Part shown: positions 1 to 10,447 of the stretch, one piece after another
Position numbering within the stretch: position 1 is the first letter of the stretch
Layout: every line of letters begins with the position of its first letter
Position numbers and translations under genes: made by a program
Notes under the pieces: model-generated
Told to the model about the DNA's origin: nothing
What the model saw: only the letters and a program-made list of their open reading frames with translations
Databases searched by the model: none
Origin: Hydrangea macrophylla
Lineage: Eukaryota; Streptophyta; Magnoliopsida; Cornales; Hydrangeaceae
Length of the DNA: 64,000 bases
Reading direction: 5' to 3'
Assembly (NCBI GenBank): GCA_033977485.1
Contig: CM066984.1
Span: forward strand, 26,495,001 to 26,559,000

Positions 1-3000
1 GAAACCTAATTTAACTTACCCAAGTGGATAAAGGGCACTGACCTTTCATGATTGAAGAACTTGGCTCGGGTTTTGGTATGAGAGAGGAAGGAGCCTTTAT
101 CACGACTAAAATACCCTCAACTCACCCCGTCTCTCGACGGGCCTCAACTAGCATCCAAATAATCATCTCATACTATGTTTGGTTCAACAATTAATACTAT
201 GATAGGTATATTACATCACACGAGAAACTTGAAATAGAAGATTAAAAGATAAGATATCATTCATAAGATCTAACCAAGTATCACACAATGTAAAGTGAAA
301 GATCACACAAAAAAACCTAGGAAAAATTGTCTAATTGCATGTTAAGTAATTAAGTTTTCCTAATCTAAAGGGGACATGAATTGTTCTTGAAATAAATAAT
401 TAAAAGAAATCAAAATATGCTTAGCAAGCTAGTATGATGCATGTTAATCTTTGAGAAAAGAAGACCTCTCAATCCCTGGGATGGATGAGAAAGGAATATT
501 AGATCGAGGGGGAGCATGAAGGTATGATCAAATTCATTCCTTATAATCTTCTTGGATTAGGAGCCATAAAAGCCCCAAATGTTACATGAATGCAATGTAT
601 GATCCTAGAATGTGCAAAGGTTATTGTGTGTTTGTGTACATGGACTGTCTAAAGTGACTTAGAATTCTAAAAGGTTGAGTGAATGCATGGGAAAATCATA
701 ATGGGATATGTAAAAATGTAGTATGGACTACTTCCTAAGACATGAACAAATTTGGAGTGCATATAAGCGTCAAATCAAAGGATGGAAGTAAAAGTGTGCT
801 TGCTGTGAATAGTGGATAGAACAGTAACATAATCTTTTGGAAATTTAAAAGAGCTGTGAGGAATGTTTTCAATGCATGATATTTTATTCAGATCATCCTT
901 ATTGTGTCTAGAACACAACCCAAAAAGCTAATCTTTAATAACTATCACAGATTGAGAGAAATCATATAAACAATAGAGGTTATTCAGAAACAGAGTCCGT
1001 ACTGTCAACTGAAATGTTAGAAAATCTTAGTAAATGAAAACAACCTCTCTAGAGGCCCATATTATACAGAAAGTTCCCTAAGACATTTAAGGTTAAGGAA
1101 AAAAATAAGTTGGGACCACTTTTTTTGGAAAAGTGTTCTGTAAAACAAGTTGAAAGTCAACCTAGTTGTTGTGACAGCAGAGGCAGAATGGTTGGAAGGA
1201 ATGTTAGGACAAAAATGGACCCCTTTCAAGTGCTTCCAAGTCAAGCCAAAAATCATGGGTGTTCTATAATGAGTAGGAAGACTTTCCAAGTGGTCTTGCA
1301 TTCATATATTGAGTATTGAACCCAAAATAATTGTTTGAACTTAAATGACTCACTGTTTTGAAGGTTTTGAGAAAACAAGGTTTATTTTTTGAAATCAAAA
1401 TGAGGGGTTTAAGAGGGGTGTTTTGAAATAAAGGTTTTGAAAACATATTTTCAGTACTTAATGAAGATTATAACCACTTAAAATGTCAATATCAAACACA
1501 TCATCAAGAACCTCCAAGATTATTGGAAAAGTATTATTTCCATTTTAAAGACAACTTCATGAATACATAGGAATGTATTGAAGTTGAAATCATCATCTAT
1601 CAAACATGTTTTTGGAGTCAAGAGCTACTATCCATAAGGATTCACTCACCTCAAACTTCATGTCATCATCTAGATGATGATAGACTAGTAAGCAAATAAA
1701 GAAAAAAAAAAGAAACGAGGTAAGAGAAGATGAACAACAAATTAAGAAAACAAGTATATAAACAATCAATAGTTGATATTCAATAATGTATTGGACTTGT
1801 AGCTTGATGTTTCACTCATATGTGGTGACATTGAACATGGAAGTAGCTTCTTCTCTCTTAAATGCTCACTAAAATGGTGGTTGGGTGTATTGAATATGAA
1901 GTAAATGGAAGTAATGAAGTAAAAATAAAGTTTAGAACTCACTCTTTTGTTTGGAAATCAAATAAGGAAGCTTCTTTTCTCTCTACACTAACCTTATCTC
2001 TACAACTTTTTCTCTAAAACTTTTCAAAGCTTACATTTGACACCCCCAAAATGAGAAGTCAAGGGGGGTTTATATAGGCCAATTTGGGGTGGTTTTGGGA
2101 TTTTAGAAGTACTCTAATTGGTGCCAAACATCTGTGAACATAGAACTACGTCATTTTGGTTTTTAATTAATCAGAATGAACCCCTAAAAGAAATTACAAA
2201 AATATACCATTCTGGGGGAGAGTGTTGCGGCAGTACTAGGCCTATACCACTATGGCAGTGGGCCAGTGCTGCGGTGGCACTGCTCCTCATTCATCCAGAT
2301 AATCCCTTTTAGGCCCCCAGAGGGTTCGGTATTTGCGAAAGGCCCTATTTCGTCTGAAATTCACAGAAAATGCATACAAACTCCAAATTGAGGTTGTGAC
2401 ATACCGTTGGAAAGGTAATAGAGTCTATTTTACATAGAAAATAGTTCAGAGATAGGTCACTTTCAAAAGTTTTGCCGTATTCACGATAAAAGCCGATTTG
2501 ATCGCCTTTTCTACCTTAAAAAATTCATAATAAATTCGTTTTAAATACAAAAAATATGTGCGATATACCGTCGGAAAGCTATTGACCTCTAGTATCCATG
2601 AAAAATATTTTAAAAATGGTACAGTGCTCTGGTTTGAAAGTGAACTTTTGTTCACACTGGTCAACCTGGGATTCCCGTGAAGTTCTAAAAACCTCCGGGA
2701 GCTTCGAGGAGCTGACGTTTTTGTTCGATTTTCTTTTAAAACTCATTTTAGCATTTCCCACATGATCTAGAATGATCCCAAAATTTTTTGGAGAATTTGG
2801 ATAATTTCAGTCAAACTTGGTCAAACCGGTAAATGGGGACTTTCTGGGAACTTTCGGGACCTCCGGGGGTTTCTGGGAGCCGACGATTTCATCCGGTCTC
2901 ACTTTAGAACTCATTTTAATTGTTTTTCTTACAACGTAGCGTGTTTCCAGAACATTTGGTCCAAATTCAGGAGCGGTCAGGCTTTCAGGGGTATTTTGGT

Positions 3001-3123
3001 CATTTTGAGCATTTTGAGAGATAGAACTAACTTTCAGGAGTCCTTTTGAGTCTTTTTTATTATTGTGATCCACCAAGCTATGGGTCTCCTAAATCTGATA
3101 GCTGACAAAATAGGGTATCTATA
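1..3123 (-). repeat. 3' LTR of the Tat/Ogre-like element (left end outside window)
   Basis: Positions 1554-3123 align closely with 26735-28339. The outer end reads, on the minus strand, as a mutated form of the TGTAGACACCCC start seen at 28339. Positions 1-1553 have no partner in the 5' LTR. They do resemble the terminal part of the other Ogre-like LTR (49474 onward: GAAAC...ACTTACCCAA, GGCTCGGG, GGAGCC). By that alignment the LTR should end roughly 140 bp left of the window, giving a length near 3.3 kb. This length is an inference. Confidence 0.75.
2069..2077 (-). promoter_or_regulatory. LTR TATA box
   Basis: The minus strand reads GGCCTATATAAACCCCCC inside the LTR, at the same place as the matching box in the 5' LTR (27253-27259). 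It is a likely retrotransposon core promoter, judged from sequence only. Confidence 0.5.
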
Positions 3124-3139
3124 GTTTGCCCTTCTTTGG
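3124..3139 (-). other. Polypurine tract of the Tat/Ogre-like element
   Basis: The minus strand reads CCAAAGAAGGGCAAAC directly before the 3' LTR start. This is the expected plus-strand primer position and fixes the LTR edge at 3123. Confidence 0.7.
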
Positions 3140-3699
3140 TATGAACTTACGAAGCAACGCATGTCGTAAGTGAGTGCCAAAGCTTTGAAGAGACAGGCGA
3201 ATTAGACCAGGACGTAGTTCGGGGCACAAAGGAACAAATCGCACATGCACAACAAGTCAGGTGAATGCTATGTTATGAGGATGATATGGAATGCATGGAT
3301 GTGATATGAATTACGTCCTGAGTCCTATCATGTTTAGTGTTCTAATCTTAGTATGAGTTGGTTCTATGAGGTGTGTGCTACCCTGAGTGAACTTATGTTG
3401 TGCTAGTGTTGAATATAATGTAGTGGTTGATCCTGATAAGGATGCCAAGGTGTTGAAGACTCCGGGTCTCGGGCAGACTTCTTAAATTATAGGAAGTGTG
3501 CTTTGTAAGTGAAATGCATCAGACGCAAGGTTTTAGAGGATGACAACCAAAGGTGACCTAGGAATTTTGTGATAACCGATAAGTGCGAAAGCTATGATAA
3601 TGGACAAATGAGAAAGCTCATGATAATCAGGAGACATGGAGTCGTGGAACGACGATGCTTCGTCTTCGGGCGATGTTCTGGTTATTTTCGATGGCCGAT

Positions 3700-4450
3700 C
3701 TTCAGGAGTCGGTTCTGTTTTTGTTACATTCTGTTGGGGATAGTAGGAACTAGTATCCTTCTGTATTTGTCCTCGAGGGACGACGTAGGTTTCTCAGAGA
3801 ATCTCTCTTTTCTTGATCGGGAACCAGGACCCTTCTCTGAATCTCTCATAGTTGATCAAATCTTTCGGTGCTCAATCCAAGAGGCCCGGTCGGGGCCTCC
3901 GGGAGCTGATATCTTTCTGTTTGTGTCCTCAAGGGATGGTGTAGGATTCTAGGAGAATCTCTCTTAACTATTTCTTGATCGGGAACCAGGAACCATCTCT
4001 GAATCTTTCACGGTTAATCAAATCTTTTCATTGGTCAGTCTGAAAAGCTGATTCAGGCCTTCGGGAGCCGATATCTTTCTATTTCTATTCTCAGGGAATG
4101 GTGTAGGATTCTTAGAGAATCTCTCTTAACTGTTTCTTGATCGAGAACCTGGACCCATCTCTAAATCTCTCACGATTGATCAAATCTTTGCATTGGTTGG
4201 TCTGAAAAGCCGAGTCAGTCTGAAAAGCTGATTCGGACCTTTGGGATCTGATATCTTTCTATTTCTGTCCTTAGGGGATGGTGTAGGATTCTCAGAGAAT
4301 CTCTCTTAATTGTTTCCCTATTAGGAACTAGGATCCATCTCTGAATCTCTCACGGTTGATCAAATCTTTGCATTGGTCGGTCTGAAAAGCTGATTCAGGC
4401 CTTCGGGAGCCGATATCTTTCTGTTTTTGTCCTCAGAGGATGAACTAAAT
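3700..4450 (-). repeat. Tandem repeat of about 160 bp in the Tat 3' UTR
   Basis: Unit starts marked by GATCGGGAACCAGGA occur at 3814, 3977 and 4139, and a diverged one (TATTAGGAACTAGGA) near 4319. The spacings are about 163, 162 and 180 bp. A partial unit precedes 3814. Each unit ends in GAGAATCTCTCTT. The 180-bp unit contains an extra internal duplication of GTCTGAAAAGC. Confidence 0.8.
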
Positions 4451-5114
4451 CTTCTGGGGTTAAAATGGATCTGCCAGAGATAAAGCCTCATAAATCTTGA
4501 CTCAAATGGGCCATTGGGGCTAAACGGGATCACGAACGGGCTAAAACGGGTCAGAAGGGGCCAAAATGGGCTAAAACGGAGCAAAGCAGGGCCCGCGGGG
4601 AGCAGTACCAAGATGGGACTAGGCTACTGTCATTGCGGTAGTTGGCCAATACCACGGCAGCACTGGGTGGCCAGATTCCATGTGTGTATATCTCGGGTTT
4701 TTGGGCATTTCAAGCTCATTTTTTGCCATTTCGGGGTGCTTTTGGAGCTAGTATCCGTCAAAACGCAGCTTTTCTGAGAGGGTCTTTGCTTTAAGAGTCA
4801 AAGCCACTACTATTGCTGTTTTCATCAGGGGCTGGGCCAGTTGAGCAAGAGCCTATTTCTAGAGACCTTTGAAGAAATAAAAGACACAAAATAAAACTAG
4901 ACTTGACTGATTCTGTTTCTTTCCTCCAAGTGTCTTTGATATTTGGGATTGCTTTCAGAAAGAACTCTTTGTGTTTTCATTTATCCCTGCTTATGTAATA
5001 TTCGAAGTTTGTTTATCAACGAACCTTGGTTACTTGGAGAACCTTATTTTATGCATTTGGCTTTCTGAAAACATTCGTAGTTTGATTTTGATAAGATGTT
5101 TGCTTTTGACGATT

Positions 5115-5265
5115 AGAGGTAAACGAGGCGGGTGACCGAAGTTTGCCCCTAGTTTGGGATATGTATAGTGGTGAGGCAAACGAGAGTGACATTTGCTCCT
5201 AGTTTAGAGGAGGTTCAGGCAAACGAGGCGGGTGGCCGAAGTTTGGCCCTAGTGTGAGGGGTGAT
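5115..5265 (-). repeat. Short repeat cluster (GGCAAACGAGGCGGGTG)
   Basis: Three copies of a unit running from AAACGAG to GCCCCTAGT lie about 50 bp apart. The first and third are nearly identical and the middle one is diverged. Confidence 0.65.
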
Positions 5266-5464
5266 TTTTGGGTTATGGTAAGGACCGCGACTTTATTTTT
5301 CTCACACGCTCATAATTTTGTCTAGGCACCAGTTAGGTGACCTAGCGAGCTTTTTTTCTCTCTTTTATCATTGCTCACTTTGGATTTAACTCTAACTTTT
5401 GCCTAGGTGTCCTTTCAGATTTTCGACCAAGCGAGCCATCCTTTTCTTTTTTGAAAGTCGGCCT

Positions 5465-5640
5465 ATGTACCCCCAAACAGGGATCAGGTCAAACGTAGTT
5501 CGGGCCAGAGTCTTGAAAGAAAAAGGGGTTGATTATGATGGTGTCAACCGAACCGATGCAGTTGCCTACGTATCCCCGAGCGGGAATCAGGTCGAGCGTA
5601 GTTCAGGGCAGGGTTTGAAGGAAAAGGGGTTTTGGGGATT
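5465..5640 (-). repeat. Two-copy repeat downstream of the integrase stop
   Basis: Two units share the order CCTA(C)GTA-CCCC, GGGATCAGGTC or GGAATCAGGTC, GTAGTTC, and a purine-rich GAAAAAGGGGTT ending. They lie about 110 bp apart, next to the end of the integrase. Confidence 0.6.
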
Positions 5641-5642
5641 GG

Positions 5643-6417
5643 TCAAGCATAGTACTTTTTAAGGCGATCCATGTTGATTGGTTCTTTAAATTCAACGCCA
5701 TCGAGGTCCATAAGGTATGTTGCTCCTCCAGAAAGGATAGTTTTGACGATGTAAGGGCCAACCCATTTGGGTTTGAACTTTCCGCGTGGATCAAAGATTG
5801 GGGCTCGCAATTCCTTAAGGACTAGGTCACCCTTGACAATTTTCCTCGGACGAACTCTTTTGTTGAAAGCACGGGCTATCCTCTTTTGATAGATTCGGAC
5901 ATGGACGACTGCCGCTAGGCGCTTTTCATCTATGAGAGCTAATTCTTCGTACCTTTCCTTTAACCAATCTGATTCCGAAATTTCACATTCTGCCATCACG
6001 CGCAAGGATGGTAGTTCTATCTCGACTGGAAGTACTACTTCTATTCCATATACTAGTGAGTAAGGAGTTCTTCCTGTGGACGTCCTTATCGATGTTCTGT
6101 ATCCCCAAAGTGCGAATGGTATCTTTTCATGCAAGTCTTTATAAGTATCGGCCGATTTCTATAGTATGGCCTTGACATTCTTGTTTACAGCTTCGACTGC
6201 CCCATTAGTTTGTGGCATGTATGGTGACGACTTGTGATAAGTGATTTTATATTCCTCAAATAGATCTCTGACTTTGGCCTTGAAATGACTACCATTATAT
6301 GAAATGATCTCATGGGGGACTCCATAGCGACAGATGAGATTCTTCTTGATGAACTTGGCCACTTCCTTGGCCCCCAACTTGCTGTTAGATGCGGCTTCTA
6401 CCTATTTTGTGAAGTAG
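5643..6417 (-). pseudogene. Tat/Ogre-like integrase, core and C-terminal part
   Basis: This minus-strand fragment covers the second half of the integrase. Its upstream half is at 19189-19541, on the far side of the two nested insertions. Visible motifs are the region around YNGSHF, the PQTNGAVEAVNKN block carrying the catalytic Glu, and a C-terminal part with WVGPY and LDGVEF near the end. The Asp that normally precedes NGS is Tyr here, so one of the three metal-binding residues (DDE) is gone. A stop near 6158 splits the frame. The protein would have inserted cDNA into the chromosome; this copy cannot. Confidence 0.85.
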
Positions 6418-6422
6418 TCTGT

Positions 6423-7885
6423 TGATCTTGTCAGAATCAAGATATAAAAAGTGTACTTTACTTTTCTAAGGATTTGTAGTAGTGAAAGTAAAGGTCGAAC
6501 CCACAGAGATTGAATTACTATGACTTTTAATTTTAAAACCTAAATCTAATTAATTATGAAAATGAGATTTTGATTTGAATTTTAACTAAACTAAGAACAA
6601 TGAAAGTAAATCTAAATTATGAAAGCAATTAAAAATTATTTTTATAAATATGTTTAGGGAACCTAGGATTGCAAATCCACCACTAGCTTCATAATAAGGT
6701 TATTTACGAATTACTTTAGCTTATTAAGTTGGATGATAATGGGGAGTTGTAGCTACAAGCCCAATTCCTCCGTCAAGAAAATAACTATGGTTCAAGCACC
6801 AACATAATCCATCTTCGGTTAGCACGAATTATCCCACACTAAACTAGGGTTGTGGTATAATCCGTCTAATCTAGGCATGGACTATTCGGATACTTGATAG
6901 CACAATTCAATTTAAGCACCATTACATGTAAATAATCTAAACAAGCACAGCAAGCATAAATCATTGAGTGCATCACAGTCAAAATAGATCTAAGACAAGA
7001 ATAAACTTTGAAAGTGATGATTTAATCAATTAAAAGCATGATTTATTTATAAAAATCCTCGGAACATGTAATCATCATCCATACATAATAAAACTAAAAT
7101 AAAACATAAAATACACCATATTACTTGGCTAGGGTTTCATTGAAACCCTAGATCTAGAGTTTCGTTGGCCATAGAATTGATGAACAACAAGAGGTTGATG
7201 GAGGAGGCCATGGGAATCCTTGGTCTTCTTTTTCTTTTCCTTGCTTTTCTCTCTTCAATGGCTGAAAATAATGTATAATATGGCTGTATATTGATGTGTA
7301 ATGATTTGTATATCTAAATTTGATTTAGAATAGGATTTATATAGAGTTTGGAAGGATTTAGGAAGCTTTCCTAAGTCAATTCGCACTAAAACTGCTATAT
7401 TTTGTAATCTGGACGTCATATGCACAAACCATCTTCGCAGGGCACTTTAATTTAACAAAATACGTGTTTTTGATTTTTGCACAGGTCGCTCGCGCGAGGT
7501 CCTTTTCGCTGCACTGCGCGATTTTCGTAGAATTGCGATAACTTTTGACTCGGACCTCGGATTAACTCATCGTTTGCGGCCACGCGTCCGTAACTCAAAG
7601 ATCTACATTTTATATCTCTGGAGAAATTTCTCAAATCGGAAGTATTACTTGTCAAAAATGTAATTTTTCGAGGCTGCTACTGCATTCATCCTTCACCGGA
7701 ACCATCTTTTGAGCCCAGAATGACTTCCAAAGCCACTAATCATTGGATTTTTGTGCATTTTCATATTAAAGCTCTAAAACCTACAAAATATAGAATACTT
7801 ATTACAAATCACTTAATAACTACATGAAATGGGCTAACAAAGTGTATTTTTAGGACTATAAACGACAACTATTCATCGCCGATCA
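6423..7885 (-). repeat. Athila-like element 1, 3' LTR
   Basis: This pairs with 13550-15025 over its whole length. A TATA box reads CTATATAAATCC on the minus strand (7337-7346). Upstream of it in the sense direction is one copy of the GC word GGTCGCTCGCGCGAGG (7485-7500); the other LTR has two. Confidence 0.9.
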
Positions 7886-7897
7886 CACCCCCAAACC
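7886..7897 (-). other. Polypurine tract, Athila-like element 1
   Basis: The minus strand reads GGTTTGGGGGTG immediately before the LTR start TGATCGG. The second Athila-like element has the equivalent tract at 63316-63326. Confidence 0.75.
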
Positions 7898-10447
7898 TAT
7901 ACTTTGCTAGTCCTCGAGCAAAAAGAACAGAAAAATAAAACTACTATTACAAATACTACTCCATTTTTGCATGGATCACGATTGCATTTAGCATATGCAA
8001 TAAGACTTTTAAACCCCTAGGTGTCCCTAGTCGGACGAGTGAAGTCTCGTGAGGGTTCTCGTCAACAAGTCACCCACAACCATCTTTATTAACTTATAAA
8101 TTCAAAGAATTTTATTTAAAAATGAAAAATATAACAATCAATACTTCTTATCATAAAACAAAGATCTGAAATAGAATAACGAACATAAAGAAACGTAATG
8201 AGACATCCACCTAAGTCATGAAAAACAATCTCAAGCACATGCATCGTATAAATCAATAGAGTTCCTCACACAATTGCACGTGTGTGATGTGGTAGTCAAA
8301 TGAACACGCGCATGACCTGAACTTGGAATATACTTCGGATAACCATTTAACTATATCTCGACTACGAATCTCACAATGTTAATTACACTCTCAAATGAAA
8401 CACTCAGAAACAGGTGTAATTTTTTCTAAAATATGTGAATTAAAGGAAATATGTTTTCAAAATGAGAAATGCTCACATATGACTCGAAAAAGACGCATGA
8501 CATGAAAGAACAGTAGTCTCATGGATAGGATGCCAATAATCAAGAAAAATTAATCATTACCATGTTTTAATCCCCCTCCCATCGTTTTCATATCCGAACC
8601 ATGTTTCCTAAGATCAAATAGGACTTTTCAAAGGTTGTAATGTGGCTCAGGCAATGAAAAATGATAGAATGGATTAATTGGATAGGTTTAGAATGGCATT
8701 ATAAGGCATGTTCGATTTCTTTCATTCTTCTTCTCTACCAACTTTCTCTTCATTCCTTTTCATTCATTTTTCTTCTTTTCTTTCATTTTTTTTTCAACCT
8801 TCCTCTTCTTTATTTTTTTCTTTTCCTTTTTCTTTTCTCGCTTCTCAAATGACTATGCATTGAATACCAAGCAACTACCCCAATAGCATCTTATTTTCTT
8901 CTTCTCAATCAACACATCGCCTTAATACTACTAAAAGTTGATCACTCTTCCAGTGGTATACTCCAAGTTGATCAAGTTGGAGCTTTTACAGAAAATAATG
9001 GTGAACCAAGAAAAAGAGGCATTGTAACGGCTCAAAGGGCGAACTAAGGAAATTTTATAATTTATCGGTCGGCAGTAAACAAAGAGGGCCTAAAATCATT
9101 TCCTAGGGTAATACGGTTCTTCAATGTTTACAATGGAAGATTATTTAGCATGGTAACAAATATTTTAACTTGACTATCAACCAAAACAAGAATAATGAGA
9201 CTAAACAACGAGTTAATGCGCTATTTCAATGAAATTCGACAAACACAATGTATTTATAACCCTCTAAAAAGAAAAGATAGGCTCAAAAGCTCACTGGGCT
9301 TAGTCTCCACCATGTGTTATCTAGAAATCCGAATCATATTATAGTTCACATCAGACATGTATTTCAATGACTACGTGCAGTTCATAAGTTTGTGTGCAAA
9401 TTTATGATATAAAACTACGATCCGAACGATACATAACTTAAAACGCCATATCATAACTTTAGCAAATGTTTAATCACATCTTCCCTTGTTTACCATTCTA
9501 TAACAATCCAAAGTTATTTAACAAGAAGTATCAAATTGATATTGCAAAAACGTCGGTAACATCGTTTATTTAAACACACTTTTTTTTAAAATTTTGCATA
9601 AACTAATGTGCATGTGTGTGCATACCCCCAAACCTAAACCTTTCATTGTCCCCAATGAAACAATAAAATGAAAGAAAGGAGAGTACATAAGGAAGGAACG
9701 ATAGTACCTCGATCTTGACAAGCATAGAACAGGTGAACACAAAGGAATATGGCTATAAAGTTCAATGTTACCTGTTACTTCTTAACAAAAGAAAATTAAA
9801 CAAACAAAATAATAAAAATAGCTAAAAGAATTATAACTAAGCTAAAAGAAACTAAATAAACTATAAGAAGAAACAAAACTATGAAGACAACACGAAAATA
9901 AGTTATAAAAGGAAATAAAACATAACCAGAATTATGAAAACAATCAAAGACTCGATCTAAAAGTACCTAAGAAACAAAAACAGAAAAGTAAAAACTGTGT
10001 GACAGGTGTGGGAGGAAGATATAAGAAAACAAAAGAAGAAAATGCAGACATGGGGGGTCGCGCGCGCGAATCCCAAGTTTTTTTTTTTTTTTTAAATTGC
10101 GCCAGCGGGACCCCCTCGCGCCCGCGAAACCAGGCGCGAGAAGAACCCGAGGCATCATATAAGAAAAAGAAAGAAAATACCACTAAGTCACAAACTCGCG
10201 CCAGCGGACCGCGCCAGCGGATCGCGTGCGCGATTCGGGTTTTTTTTTCCATTTTTTGGCTAAAATTATGTATATAATATTAAAATAAATTAATTCCAAC
10301 CCCCAAACATGTCCAGAAAAACTCCAAAACTAACAAAAACGACTCAAAAACGACCAAAAACAAAGAAAATAGACGAAATTAAGCTTGGGTTGCCTCCCAA
10401 GAAGCGCTATCTTTTACGTCTTCAGCTAGACCGTTCTAGCTCAAGAC
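7898..10447 (-). other. Non-coding interior of Athila-like element 1
   Basis: This stretch sits where Athila elements normally carry RT, RNase H and integrase, but no such domain is visible on either strand. It contains a long pyrimidine-rich tract (8715-8850), two further purine tracts resembling the polypurine tract (9622-9637 and 10296-10310), a poly-T run (10078-10093) and a GC-rich patch of repeated CGCGCGCGA / GCGCCAGCGG words (10050-10230). The first part (7898-8110) matches the second Athila-like element at 63327-63530. Confidence 0.65.

Larger units (their letters stand above)
3140..5642 (-). other. 3' UTR of the Tat/Ogre-like element
   Basis: This is the non-coding stretch between the integrase stop and the polypurine tract. 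It holds three separate tandem-type repeats (3700-4450, 5115-5265, 5465-5640). It also holds a degenerate copy of the GC-rich palindromic word seen in the LTR (around 4627-4668, with GCGGTAG and CCACGGCAG). No open frame here looks like a protein. Confidence 0.7.

Noticed and set aside
1110..1319. Short frames around 1062-1446
   Set aside because: They lie in LTR sequence of the Tat/Ogre-like element, have no domain and overlap on both strands.
9944..10277. Overlapping frames of about 90-100 codons in a GC- and poly-T-rich patch
   Set aside because: Low-complexity composition, no domain, both strands open and no counterpart in the second Athila-like element.
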